Source: Phytophthora quininea (Eukaryota; Oomycota; Peronosporomycetes; Peronosporales; Peronosporaceae). Taken from it: a DNA stretch of 64,000 nt. A program made the position numbers and the translations under genes. Shown piece after piece: positions 22,232-33,249 of this stretch. Below the pieces are notes generated by a model. That model was not told where the DNA came from. It searched no databases and saw nothing but the letters and a program-made list of their open reading frames with translations. The stretch lies in assembly GCA_011947345.1 (NCBI GenBank), contig JAAVTG010000248.1, positions 124,001 to 188,000 of the forward strand, given 5' to 3'. Numbering within the stretch: position 1 is the first letter of the stretch; each line of letters opens with the position of its first letter.

Positions 22232-23475
22232 ATGCTTCGTCGCCTCGTGACGCTCGCCTCCGCGGTGGCACTGGGCACTCTGTGCAGCGTGTCTGGCGCC
22301 CCGATCACGGACCTGACTTTCAAGCAGCCGTACGAGGTGGTGGACGCCAACGGCCAGCGCCAGATCCAGGACGGCGTCGTGTACGGAGGCTCCACGGAGG
22401 TCAAAAGAACTTCATCCGCCTGACGCCCGACCGCCAGAGCAAGCGCGGCCATATCTGGAGCAAGAACGCCATCAACAAGGACGAGCTGGTGTCGGTGGTC
22501 ACGTACCGCATCCACGGCCAGGGAAAGAAGTGGTTCGGCGACGGCATCGGCCTCTGGTTCACGCATGAGCCGCAGTGGAAGAACGGCGACAACCACGGCT
22601 TTACGGACAAGTACACGGGCTTCGGCATCTTGCTGGACACCTTCCACAACGTGGAGCACCGCGGCGGCCACAAGGACGTGACGATCCAGGTGAACGACGG
22701 CAACAAGCGGCTGGACGACCTCAACGACGAGAACAAGGTGGGCTGCGACGCCGCCTTCCGCTATCACTCGAACAGCGCCAATTTCGACCCCGTCTACAGC
22801 TCATCCAGGATCCGCATCAAAGTCAAGGGCAACACCCTCGAGGTGGACGTGGACGCCACCAACACGGGAACGTGGACCGAGTGCTACAAGGGCAATCTGC
22901 CCTTCAACAGCGACTGGCTCCGAAAGGCGAGCTTCGGTATCTCGGCGTCTACCGGCGCGCTGGCTGATAACCACGATATCCTGCGCGTGCAGTCGTTCGA
23001 CCAGATTAATGACGTTGGATTGGGCACGGTCGACGCCGAGACATGGTCGCACAACTACTCCAAGGACTTTACGAACCTCATGGAGAGCTCTGTCTGTGAC
23101 CAGACCTGCAAGGTGGCGATTCTGGAGAAGTACGTGACCAACTTCCAGGTGGAGACCGAGCACTGGTTTGAGATGCTGCGCGAGCAGACGGAGAACACCA
23201 TCGGCAAGCTCAAGGAGAAGGAGCGTCAGAACCAGCGCAAGATCCAGGCCCTGACCGACCGCATGACCACCATGATGGAGCAAAAGATCGGCCAGAAGAT
23301 GGCGGACGTCCGTTCCAAGGTGAACGAGAAGATCGCCACAGAGGTAGAAGGCGAGCTCACGGTGGCGCGGTCTAGCTGGCGTCTGCCGTTCTTCGTGCTG
23401 CTCGTGCTCATCGCAGGTGGAGTGGGCGTGGCCTACCAAAAGTACCGCAAGCTGGTTAAGAGCCACTTGTATTAG
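22232..23475 (+). CDS. L-type cargo lectin, copy 2, one frameshift
   Basis: A tandem paralogue of the preceding gene with identical architecture. It has a signal peptide (MLRRLVTLASAVALGTLC), a lectin domain with GDGIGLWFTHEP and DTFHNVEHRGGHKDV, a Cys pair in SVCDQTC, a coiled-coil stalk (EQTENTIGKLKEKERQNQ), a membrane segment (FFVLLVLIAGGVGVAY) and the tail YRKLVKSHLY. One A is missing in the A run near 22405, so EVKKNFIRL reads EVKRTSSA and stops; beyond it the frame is open to 23475. Both copies keep the KSHL(L/Y) tail, presumably a sorting signal for COPI/COPII coats; that is inference from position. The 200-bp spacing fits a local duplication. Confidence 0.9.
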
Positions 23476-23491
23476 GATTATACAGCACTGG

Positions 23492-23510
23492 CTTGCCCAG
23501 TCTGGGCAAG
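23492..23510. other. Short perfect hairpin at the lectin/Fanzor junction
   Basis: CTTGCCCA, GTC, TGGGCAAG forms an 8-bp stem with a 3-nt loop, 16 bp after the lectin 2 stop codon. On the other strand it lies about 100 bp beyond the Fanzor stop, where a guide (omega) RNA of such an element could be encoded. It may instead be a 3' UTR structure. Function unknown. Confidence 0.35.
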
Positions 23511-23607
23511 TCTTACTGGCTACGCTACGCTTATCTTGGTGTGGCTGGGTATGCAAATTCTGCAGCGCGTACGCTGCAAGGCGTTCCACTCACCACCGTT
23601 TCATGTG

Positions 23608-25777
23608 TCATTTTCCGCGCCTGAATACTCTCAGTCGCCTTGTACCTTGCTTGCCCTTCAGCCCACCGAGTAGTGGTTCCAGCATGTTCCTCGCAGCATT
23701 AACGTCTCGATCCCAGAAATAGGCGTTCCTAGTGCACTTGTACACGATCTTCTTGTCTGCAAGCTTGCTTGGGACTGCGAAACTTTGCGTCTCCGCGATC
23801 TCCTTCGCCTCCTTCTTGGACAGGTCTGCTTTCGTCCGGATGTCTTCCCTCCTTCTACTTGAGCTTCGTGAACAGTCTCGCTTGCTTGAGGCGCTGGAGG
23901 CAGCAAGAGCACGTGATGCTAGTATGGTATTCGTCCATTAGTAGCACGGTCGCCCGTTTCTTGAGCGCCTTGACAAACCCTTTGCCTAGGCCCATGGGAT
24001 GCCCCTTAATGCTATTTCGCCGACTCAAGTCGCCATAGGCGATGCAAACTTGTTTGCTTGGTCTTGGCACGAGTCGAACAACTAAGACGTCCAGAGCTTT
24101 CATCTTTGCGCGGTCTCGCACGAACTACCTCTTGAGAAACGCTTGACTCGCGGAGAACGCGAGCAAGAATCTCAATTGCGGCCACAAGAACTGCAATCTG
24201 AAGAAGTAAGACTTGTAGATGGCCGTCTTAAACTAGGGCATGGAGCGCAGAATGCCCGCACATTAGGGCTCGCTCTTCTTGAGACTTTCGTAGTAGGCTT
24301 AAAAGGCGTTCATGCGGGCCATATGTCGGTATTTGCGAGTCGATATTTGGGTTACTCTTTCGTGGCTATTTCGCGTCGCTGTCTGCGTCGCCGCCGAGGT
24401 GTCCTTCTGTCATGCTGTCGACGTTTGCGACTGCGCAGCCGTCCAGCCGTCACCGCTGTGGCCAGATTCCGCATTCCTGGGTCGACGGCAATGAGCACTT
24501 TGGGGGTGTAGTCGGATCCGAGCATGAACAACGCCTTGCCAAACTCGTCTCTATGCGTCAGCTGCTCGAGTGTAGGTAGTGTCGACTACTTGAGCTCAGC
24601 AGCGCCATCACTCTTCCTCTTCTTGTATAGCCTTCCTCGGAACCACCACAACCGACCACATCATCACAGGGCGCTTCATTGTTACTAAGACTGCATAGCT
24701 GTTCGTGTTTACTTCAACCACAAAGTATCGCTTCTCTGTCTCAAGCCGATCAACGTCGAACACAGCTCGCATTATGAGTTACTTATTCTCCTGGAACACT
24801 CTTTCAGAAAACAGGAAATGACTAACTCTATTTTCCCTTGCACGAGCCATGTTGAGCTCGCTCCCCAAAACCGCATGTGTTTTTGATTCATCAATAATCT
24901 GAGCGAACACGCCGAGACGAGCGATCGCGTTCAGTTTGATGTAGATCGTCTGGTAGGTTCGAGGCACTGGCAATATTGAGTACAGCTTCGCGTCTTTTGT
25001 CTTTGGGTGACTGTCAACGAATTTTTCCATGAAAACGAGCGTATCCTGCAGCTTGCTCACAATGTGCGCGCTGTGTTTGCGAGTCTACCATTGCCACGGG
25101 AAGATACCGAGCTATTGGCGATGCTCAAGCTACGGTTGGGTCCCATTCGGTCCACATCGTGACCATGTTGCCATTCGGGTTACCTTCGTCGTCGAGATCT
25201 GGCGCCGTTCTAACCCGGTAACAGCTAGCTACAAATTTCTCGGTCTGGCGATAAGTGCGCTGCAATGTGCTTTCTGGAGCGTACCGGAATAACACGTATT
25301 AATGCAGATGGCGACGAAAGTTGAGAGCAATCATTTTAAGTGTATTGGCAGATATGAGGCGAGCCATCTCGTTTGTCACTTGCGACCCGTCAATTATCTT
25401 CTCGGCGTTGTATGTCGGCACTCGTGCCCTGCCGGCCCAGTAGTGACAACACGTAATGTGGAATGTTGGGTACTTGTCATCAAGTGAGAGGGTGATTAGC
25501 CTTCGAGGAACTGCAGCAGCGGTAGAACATCATCTGCTCGATATTGGGAACCTCGTCGCCCTCTTCCAGATCAGTGAAGAACGTGGAGGTTTGCGAGATG
25601 CCAGCCCTCCAGCTGGATCTGTTTTATCACGACACACAAATGCTTGATCTGAGTGAGACGTCCGGGCACGCGAAGAATCCGAGTCAGCTTGCAGCCCTCC
25701 GTGATGCGGTAGCGTGGTGCAGCGTCTGAGGTGTCCGAGTCGCCCGGGTCTTCCGGCTTCTTGCGCTTTCGAGTCAT
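23608..25777 (-). pseudogene. Fanzor (eukaryotic TnpB/OrfB-like) nuclease, degraded
   Basis: Fanzors are eukaryotic relatives of TnpB, RNA-guided DNA endonucleases with a split RuvC domain. Here the RuvC-I Asp is in VLIAVDPGMRNLATAV (codon 24483-24481). The RuvC-II Glu is in LLMDEYHTSITCSCC (codon 23932-23930), overlapping the first half of the zinc finger. RuvC-III is in FWDRDVNAARNMLEPL (second Asp codon 23706-23704). The helical N-terminus is also recognisable (TRILRVPGRLTQIKHL, VTNEMARLISANTLKMIAL). Frames must be switched several times, and in-frame stops occur between 24120 and 24400. The second zinc-binding pair looks incomplete, YKCTRN where C-x2-C is expected. The size, about 720 codons, suits Fanzor1. 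It lies between two host genes and no terminal repeats were found. All three catalytic acidic residues survive, but the gene as written is not translatable. Confidence 0.85.
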
Positions 25778-26104
25778 GGCAGAAACTCTGGCATGGAGTG
25801 TCCGCGGCAAACGCAAAACTGAGAGAAATCCTGCCGCAGCTGCATTCTTTGTCGTGCGCGTACCCTAACTACAGTTAGTTATCTTTCGTGTTGCTGCTGA
25901 GACGACCTGGCGGCCATGACTTGGCAACGTGCCTGGCTTCTGGCGTCGGCGTTGGTGGGCGTTTTCGCAACAGCCAAGGCCTTTGCATGACCAACTTCCT
26001 GACACCCTCGCAAATGCAGAACGAGGACGAGGAGCGGAACGCCGCAGATCGTGCGTGTCGTTCGATTGCACACTTCAGCTCCACCTCCAAGAGCCACAGT
26101 TATT

Positions 26105-27707
26105 ATGGGGAAAACTGCGCGGGCCGGTGGGGTTCTGCTGCTGCTACTCTCGGCGCTGGCGCTGGGCTTCACGTACTGGGACGACATCCAGACAGCGCGT
26201 GAGACGCTGCAGCTCACGTACACGCACCGATCGCTGAGCGCGGACCGCGATGCGCCGCTCAAGAGCGTCACCATGTACCGTAACGGATACTCGACTGGTG
26301 GCGTGCAAATGCAGCTGAGTGCAGAGGTGCTCGCTGCGCACACAGCAGCAGGAGAGCTGGCGGCCTATCTGTCGCAGTTTGTTGCGGTCGAAGGGCTGCA
26401 CGAGTCCGTGGCTGAAGCCGGCAGCAAAGAGGAAGAGGAAGAAGAAGATAAGATCGACACACCCGGCGTTGTAGCTGACCGTGTGTTCAACGGGCAAGGA
26501 GAGCTACTGCAGAGATACAGCGACATTTTGTCGGGCGATAGACTGTATCTGGTAGCACCAGGATTGCTGTTCGTTTGGCCTTTTGTCGACTTAGGCCATC
26601 GAGTGGAGGTGACGTCTAAGGCGAGCCCCACCAAGTCGCCAGTGATCATCGAGTCGCTGTCGGAGTCGCCGCGTACGTTCAGACTGCACAATTTCTTCAG
26701 CCACGAGGAGGCAGATCGGCTCATCGAGCGCACGCTGGAGATTGACGATCCTAGCAACAAGTTGCAGCAGTCGTATGTTGGTCCCAACGACAGCAAGAAC
26801 AAGAAGCAGTTGTCTAAGCACCGCACGAGCGAGAATGCATTCGACACAGTGTCGGAGACTGCGATTGCAATCCGCAAGCGAGTGTTCGATGTGCTATCGA
26901 TTGAGAAGTATAAGGACGACATGTGCGATGGCCTTCAGCTGCTGCGGTACCAACAGAAGCAGGCGTACATTGCGCACGAAGACTATTTCCCAGTCAACGC
27001 GACCCCTGACTTCAACTTTGACCCCACAAGGGCGGATCAAATCGCTTCGCGACCGTCTTCCTGTACCTGTCGGAGGTTGAGCGCGGCGGACAGACAGTGT
27101 TCCCACTAGCTGAAATGCCCAGCGGAATTTCGGCCGAGTACAATCACCCTCCCAACGCTGACCAGGAGTTCGAGGCCGCTGGTGCCGAATTGTTTGAGCC
27201 AGGAAGCTGGGAGATGGATATGGTCCGCAAGTGCTCCACAAAGCTGGCATCGTACCCCGAAAAAGGTGGGTCAGTGCTCTTCTACAGCCAGAAGCCGAAT
27301 GGCGAACTTGACCCCAAATCTCTGCACGGTGGCTGCCCCGTGCTCGAAGGCACCAAGTGGGGGCGAATCTTTGGGTCTGGAACAAGCGCCGCTATGGTTT
27401 GGATGACGATGCCAGCGAGTGCACTGTGCGCTTCGAGAACCCAACGTCTCGTAAAATCGACATCTACTGGTCTGCCACACTCATGACCACACTAGAGCCC
27501 AACGGCGGTGCGATCACATACAACACCTTCACGGGGCACGAGTGGGTGCTCAAGGACGGGGACAGCGTTATCGTGACGTACCCAGTAGATGCTGCGAAGG
27601 GCAAAGAGCAAAACGTTGTTGTTCCTACACCCGAAAAGAAGCCTACAGTCTCAACAAGCAAACCCGCCGCAAACACTAACGATGATAAATCGAAGGACGA
27701 GCTGTAA
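26105..27707 (+). CDS. ER prolyl 4-hydroxylase with pVHL-beta-like C-terminal domain and KDEL
   Basis: This is an Fe(II)/2-oxoglutarate dioxygenase of the prolyl 4-hydroxylase type. A signal anchor (VLLLLLSALALGFTYW) follows the ATG at 26105. The catalytic core has FRLHNFFSHEEADRLIERT, the iron ligands in YIAHEDYFP (HxD), the strand FATVFLYLSEVERGGQTVFP, and the distal His/Lys region LHGGCPVLEGTKW. The adjoining segment CTVRFENPTSRKIDIYW, then TYNTFTGHEWVLKDGD, looks like the beta domain of the von Hippel-Lindau protein. The protein ends in KSKDEL, an ER-retrieval signal. Two breaks are each one base short in a homopolymer: C near 27027 (DPHKGGSNRF) and G near 27360 (KWGANLWVW). Both neighbouring frames are otherwise open. 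Substrate unknown; hydroxylation of secreted Pro-rich proteins is likely from the family. Confidence 0.88.
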
Positions 27708-27771
27708 GGCGTCATGCAGATTATTCATCAAGTCGTGTGTTTTATCTTTACGAGGGGTGCTGTATCGTCTC

Positions 27772-28518
27772 CTATTCCATGCGGCGCTTCTTGTGCTTGC
27801 TGCTGGCAACGAACACCTTCTCCAGCAGATCTCCGTCCTTGTCGCTAAGAGACCGCGTCTGTTTGCTGCTAGTTGGCGCCTTCTGATGGAACGTCCGACG
27901 CATCTGCTGCATGGCATCTCCTGTCCCTGTTGCCTCTCCATCCTGCTTCCTGTCTGTCTTGCGCGCCTCCATCTTTTCGAACTGTTTCGACTGGTCCACA
28001 CGCTCCAAGTACGCCTCGTTCTCCTTCTTGTCCTGCGCAATCTGCATGCGCAACTTCTGGTCGCGAATGCGGTTCTCATAGGCAATCTTCTCTGTCAGGT
28101 GGTCCCACTTGAAACCTTTGAGGTACTTGAGATTCCACATATCGTCGTGGTAGTAGTCGCGCTTGCGGCCGCCGATCTGCGTCGTGTTGAGCATCTTGGC
28201 TACTCTCTTGGCCACCTTCTTGTCCTCGAACTCGATCCATCCCTCCGTGAACTTCTGTCGGCGGTTGCCGCCTGCACTGACTCGCTTCTTGTGCAGCGCC
28301 TTGTCCTCGGGCACCAGGTAGATGCGGTTCAGCTCGCCGTACTTGCCCAAGAGGTGGCGCAGCTTCTCTGGCTTCATGAAAGGAGGCACACGAGCGATGT
28401 ACACCACGCCGCGGCGCTCCGCCTTCTGCTTGAACTGCTCCATCTTCTCGCGAGAGAGGCCGGCCAGCGGCTTGGCCGCCGCGGGCTTGGAAGGCGACGA
28501 GGCCTCAGTCGAGGTCAT
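27772..28518 (-). CDS. ABT1/ESF2-family pre-rRNA processing factor
   Basis: An intact 248-codon gene. ESF2 (yeast) and ABT1 (animals) are nucleolar RNA-binding proteins of the small-subunit processome needed for 18S rRNA maturation. The RRM-like core reads GVVYIARVPPFMKPEKLRHL, GELNRIYLVPED, FTEGWIEFEDKKVAKRVA and MLNTTQIGGRK. It is followed by the family-specific block HDDMWNLKYLKGFKWDHLTE and a Lys/Arg-rich tail with nuclear-localisation character (SSKHKKRRME). Only about 65 bp separates its stop from that of the convergent prolyl hydroxylase gene, typical of compact oomycete gene islands. No intron is seen. Confidence 0.92.
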   Translation of the reverse strand: MTSTEASSPSKPAAAKPLAGLSREKMEQFKQKAERRGVVYIARVPPFMKPEKLRHLLGKYGELNRIYLVPEDKALHKKRVSAGGNRRQKFTEGWIEFEDKKVAKRVAKMLNTTQIGGRKRDYYHDDMWNLKYLKGFKWDHLTEKIAYENRIRDQKLRMQIAQDKKENEAYLERVDQSKQFEKMEARKTDRKQDGEATGTGDAMQQMRRTFHQKAPTSSKQTRSLSDKDGDLLEKVFVASSKHKKRRME

Positions 28519-28857
28519 AACAGTTGGTACAGTTTTTGACTGGCGCCACCGCCTCGACCAATAATAGGTTAACCCTTACTGTTTAACCTGGGTTATTTCA
28601 GTCTCAGAAGAGTCGTCATCATGACTCTCAAGGTGTAGCTGTGCTGCTAGCTAAAGGTGTTGCCAAGCTTTTCACGTTGTATAATGCAGTAGTAGTATTT
28701 CCTTCCTAGCTGTTTATGGGTCTTAAATTACGGTTGGTTTGAGCACGCATGCAGGACGCAGCAAATGCAATAGATAACACGTCAGCCCGGTCTTCTGTAT
28801 ATGGGGTGCGACGGCGGGCCAGTCTTGAATGAGTCTTGAGTCGCGCTCGCAGTGGTT

Positions 28858-29685
28858 TTACGAGAACGCAGCGTTGTCTCCGAAGAAGTCGAACTGCGAA
28901 TTGGACGCCACGATCTCCTCGAGCGAGTTGGTGCTCCACATTTGCGGCCAGACCGCGTCCGTCTCGGGCTCGAAACCCGCGAGAATCTCCATCAGGTCGC
29001 CGGCATCAGGCTTTGTGCCGAGCCAGGCGGCACTTGCATCTAGTGACAGCGCAAACAGCGAGTCTGACGGCACTTCGGGCGCAAACGGGTCGTTCACAGC
29101 CGTCGCCGCGTCCTCGGTCGACCGAGGCGAGTCCGAGAGCTGCTTCACTAGAGTTGCAGCCGGCGGCGGTGCCGAGAAATCTTCGTCTGGTACTGCAGAG
29201 ATGTTGATGTCCGTGACTGCCACGCAGAACGTCGCGTCCAAAACCGCGTCAGCCGCAGCCATGACGCTGTCTGCGTTCTCCATGATCACGTCGTCCAACG
29301 GCATCTCCTCGTCCTTCTCCTCGCTCTGTAGCCTCGTCACGGAGCGGCGCTTCTTCTTGCCTTTGTTGCGCAGACCGCGCACCTGGCGCTCGTGCTTCTG
29401 ACGGTACTTTTGCGCATGCGTCATTGTCTGGCGCGAGTCCTTGGTGCCCACGTAGTCAGCGATGGCCTTCCAGGGGCCGGAAGGGAACACATCCAGCGCC
29501 ACAAGGAAGCGCTGATGCTCCTCCTTGGTCCAGGCCTTGCCCTTGTTCTTTTCGGCGGCCGTACGCGCCTTGTGCGTCGCGGCGCGCAGTGCGTTGGAGC
29601 TTTTGCGCAGCTTCTGTAGCAACTTGGTGTCGGCCGGCGCCACGGCATCGAGGAGCTCGCCCTGCACGCGTTTGGTGATCGTCAT
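28858..29685 (-). CDS. MYB-related transcription factor, SHAQKYF-type, intact
   Basis: An uninterrupted 275-codon gene. The single MYB repeat near residues 50-95 reads KAWTKEEHQRFLVALDVFP, GPWKAIADYVGTKDSRQ and TMTHAQKYRQKHERQ, a THAQKYRQK version of the plant/oomycete SHAQKYF class. A basic patch (RNKGKKKRRSVTRL) follows and may serve for nuclear import. The remainder is acidic with Ala/Ser/Pro and ends in EEIVASNSQFDFFGDNAAFS, an activation-domain-like composition. It is more like the gene at 59.4 kb than the 4-8 kb cluster, which has KLRQK in place of KYRQK. Target genes unknown. Confidence 0.92.
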   Translation of the reverse strand: MTITKRVQGELLDAVAPADTKLLQKLRKSSNALRAATHKARTAAEKNKGKAWTKEEHQRFLVALDVFPSGPWKAIADYVGTKDSRQTMTHAQKYRQKHERQVRGLRNKGKKKRRSVTRLQSEEKDEEMPLDDVIMENADSVMAAADAVLDATFCVAVTDINISAVPDEDFSAPPPAATLVKQLSDSPRSTEDAATAVNDPFAPEVPSDSLFALSLDASAAWLGTKPDAGDLMEILAGFEPETDAVWPQMWSTNSLEEIVASNSQFDFFGDNAAFS

Positions 29686-31784
29686 GGGACGGATTGAGTG
29701 CTAAGAAAGTTGGTCCGCGCTATCGAGCAAAACTGGAAGTGACAGCGTTGAGCAGCAAGTTGCCGCAGTACCAACACTCATGCGTCTCTACTGACGCTGC
29801 TCTTGAGTGTTGGTTTCTTAGTATTTCGACCAATAAAACAATTCTACACGGCTTTTAGCCCAATCCCAGGCATCCAGAGCATTCCACTTTCCCGCCATGT
29901 TGAACACGAGCGTGGATAACACGTGGTTATGGATGTCACTTATTTTTGTATGGAGCACCACAGCCGCTAGCTTGGTAAATGGCACCAGCTCACTGGGCGG
30001 TTCAGCCACGTTACTAGACTCCACACGACTATTGCCACAAGCGCTCGCATGGAAGAAGGACTCATGGAGCTGTCCTCATTATATTCTTACCATTGACCTT
30101 ACTAAAATGTTTTTTAAACTAAAATATTTTAAAAATATATTATTAAAAATGTAATACAATTTTCTATCAATTTCGATGCAGCATTTTCGGCGCTTAATTG
30201 GGTTATAGCCTCCCAACGAGCTCTACCTCTTACACCCTTTATACGGACCTTTTTACAGGAAAAACGGATGGATCGTAGGTGCGCTTGACACACTCTGTGC
30301 GTGCTTGGACGGACGCTGCATCTACTGAAGGACTGTTCTCAACCATCCCGGGATGAAGGGAATCCGATTACACCCAGCTTGCAGCCATCACAGCGTCCCT
30401 CGCTCCTCATTGAGCCTGTTGATAATTTTACGTTTGACCCCCACCCCCAATCACGAGTACATTAGTTGTGCCCACGAGAAGACCGTGGCAGGTGATGCGA
30501 ATACCATTGGACGCCGTACTAAGCAAAACTTCACGATATTGATGTATATACCGGTTACCATCTCGCCTCTCCTGATGAATTTTAACTATCGCTAACAAAT
30601 TTAGCGAACACAACTCGTGGTACGTAATACAGCACAGCTCCAATAGGCATCATCAACCGCACTAATCGGTGCACGAACGCTTTGACTCGGTGACGCGAAC
30701 GTACCAAGCTTTCAATAAAGGCAAACAAACCAGTAGCTGTCGAGCTTTACGTCAAATTCGCCGTATCTGGCAGATGTTCACACACAAAAATGTACGCCAA
30801 AATCGCCAGTACTGTGGTGCCATTGGTCCGAAGGGCTGTAAGTAGGCGTCCTAGCAATCCTCATCACAGCTATTGGCACGAAAACAGTCATCCGGACAGC
30901 ACCCACAAGTTGTAAGTTGGTTCGCGCGGCTGAGCTTTGGATTCTGCAGTAACTATAAGTGCTAGTCGACCCAATTTCGTAGCAATTCGCAACCCCGACA
31001 GGGGAAGGACAACCCATATACAGACCGTCTCGATCGATGGGTCGCGACGGTTATCCCGTCTCTATAGCTCAGCGAACTTTCTGTCCGACTTGAACGGGCA
31101 CAGTGCCCTTTTCTTCTGGACAAAATTACAGCTTACTTGATGCTTTGCTCTCCGGTCACTTCCCGTCATCGAGCATCCACCAATTTTGCACCGTCCCAGG
31201 TGGCGGTCTATAAGCAACAGACCATGACTGGCTTACCAACTCTCGCGTGTGGAGGGAGGGGGTCAATGAAAACTCCGTAACCACAAAAATTATTACTATC
31301 GACGTCTGGGTCTACTGGAGAGGAAGTTCCTCGGCTCATGTCAACGACAAGAAAAAGAGTTTCACCAGGGTACGCCTACAGAAGCAGCTTTGCCTCCAAG
31401 CAACCGCGTCAAAGCCGAGAAAAAGGGGAATTACATTGGTTCCCATCAAGTGAAAATTAGTACGAAATTTATCATCAGCCTATACTTATTATATTAGAAA
31501 ACACATAGTTCCGTAGGTATTGAGGTGACGACGGTGAACCAAAACCGCCCAGGGTAGTATAGTGCGGCGCCTTCAGGGTGGTTTCAGGCTGCGTTCCTGG
31601 AGCAAGTCCTGGTTTCAGTCTCGGACCCACTTGAAGAACCCTAGGATAAGCAGTCGAAATTCTAGGTGACGTGTGCTCCTTGTGGCAATCCCCATCGAGG
31701 TTCGTTTAATCCGATCTTTTGTCACCAGAATCCTAGTATAAAAGTGAGTTCATGAGGAGTTGAGAGTTAGTGCCGACACTCACG
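29686..31784. other. AT-rich gene-poor region at the island border
   Basis: No convincing gene. A minus-strand open stretch at 29818-30050 (LVPFTKLAAVVLHTKISDIH) could be the end of a decayed protein, but I cannot identify it. Around 30110-30150 there is a very AT-rich block. From here GC content falls and intact genes disappear, marking the start of the transposon-rich part. Confidence 0.5.
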
Positions 31785-32600
31785 TCACAGGAACAACACT
31801 CGTGCTCTGTACTGAGCAATTAATTCCTTTAAAGCGCCCTCGCAAAGAAAGAGGCGGAGGTGCTTGAGCAGGCTCGAACCGAACTTGCGTCTCATTCCAC
31901 GAGAGCACAAGTAGGACTGCATATTCGGCTCAGCCTCTTTTCCGACGCTCAGAACCGAATCCGTGTAGCCACTTGAAGAAGGGTCCAACTGGAAGCCGTG
32001 CGGCAAAAACAGTTTCATAACCGCCACAATCTGCTTCGTTTGGGAGTTATACTTTCGGTCATCATACGAGACCCAGAGGATGGGAGTCTTCGTACACCAT
32101 TCAAACCAGACGGCTAGTGCAGGCTTCCAAGAAGACATCCTTTTCGCCTTGCTAGAGCAAGTTTATGCAGTACTCGCCGCGTGTATTTCGGATGCTGCGA
32201 CTTCACCGTGTGGGCTTGGCGTCCATGTGCTTAATATTGAGTAGTATGTTACCGACCATCAAGCCATCCAGACCGGCTTTGCAAAACCGAGCCACTGCCT
32301 TCCTGGCAATCTCAAACTCCACCACTGTATAGCACGTGGTCTTCTTTCGCATCTCGATGTTCACGGTTGGTAGTTCATAGTCTTCAAAGGTTTGCTCTAG
32401 TGCACTTGTTGGAAGGAGGTCAGGTCCAGGCGAGTATCCACAGAGGCCAGGTCCGGATACACTAAGGTAAGAATCCTGATAGCAGAAAAGTGTTAGTGCC
32501 GTCCGATACCCCTTGAAAATATACTTACTTTCCCTTTTGTCCTCACAAGTGCAAGTCGACTATCAACAGCACTAACTGATATTTAACTCGTTATCCCGAA
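31785..32600 (-). pseudogene. Unidentified spliced gene remnant
   Basis: The minus strand reads coherently through YELPTVNIEMRKKTTCYTVV and EFEIARKAVARFCKAGLDG. After a frameshift it continues through VAVMKLFLPHGFQLDPSSSG and RRKFGSSLLKHLRLFLCEGA to a stop at 31785. Upstream an intron is well marked, with donor GTAAGT at 32528 and acceptor CAG at 32476 and a CACTAAC branch-like site, joining LALVRTKGK to DSYLSVSGPG in phase. The first conserved part is faintly like an RNA-recognition fold. I cannot name the family. The stop and frame changes suggest decay. Confidence 0.5.
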
Positions 32601-33249
32601 TACAAGCGCTTTGCAATCCACCCGATCCTTCCTAGCATTCTCTGTGGGTCTGTACAATACACCTTCATTAATATTCCAAGCAACGTTTGACACTGTCCTT
32701 AGGGTCGCTGTGTCAGCTGGATGGCCCCGCCAAAACACGCGTTGCCGAGTTGCTTGCAAGTACTATGCGTACACTGTACTCGCCTCTTTTGAACTGGGGA
32801 AAAATAGACGAAAGAAGTACACAATGTCGGGTTTAATCTTGAGCGGGGTTGCGTAAGCACGAAATCGATTTCCAGTACTATTGGCGTTGAATGTAAAATC
32901 CATGCGAAACGACGATGACGTCAGTCCCTCCCGACTGCTGAAACATCGCGACAAGTTGGGAAGGTGAAATTTCATTCCGGGTCTGGTATTCCAGTTCATT
33001 GAAAGATAAGCTTGTCATTCTTTTCTCGGTAAACGCTAACTGCGCCCATATCGTGACGCCGTGGATCATCACATACCCTCGTTTGATCCCCCGTGTGAGC
33101 GGGTGCCACGACCGCGTATTTGGGCACGACGATTAGGAGGATGCTGATGCACTTCCGTAGTTCACACGAGATTGGATTCTGCCAGATATCCTGTAAGGTG
33201 GGTTGTACTCCTCCCGTTGGGAAGGTGACAAAAAGTTGACTAACTACTG

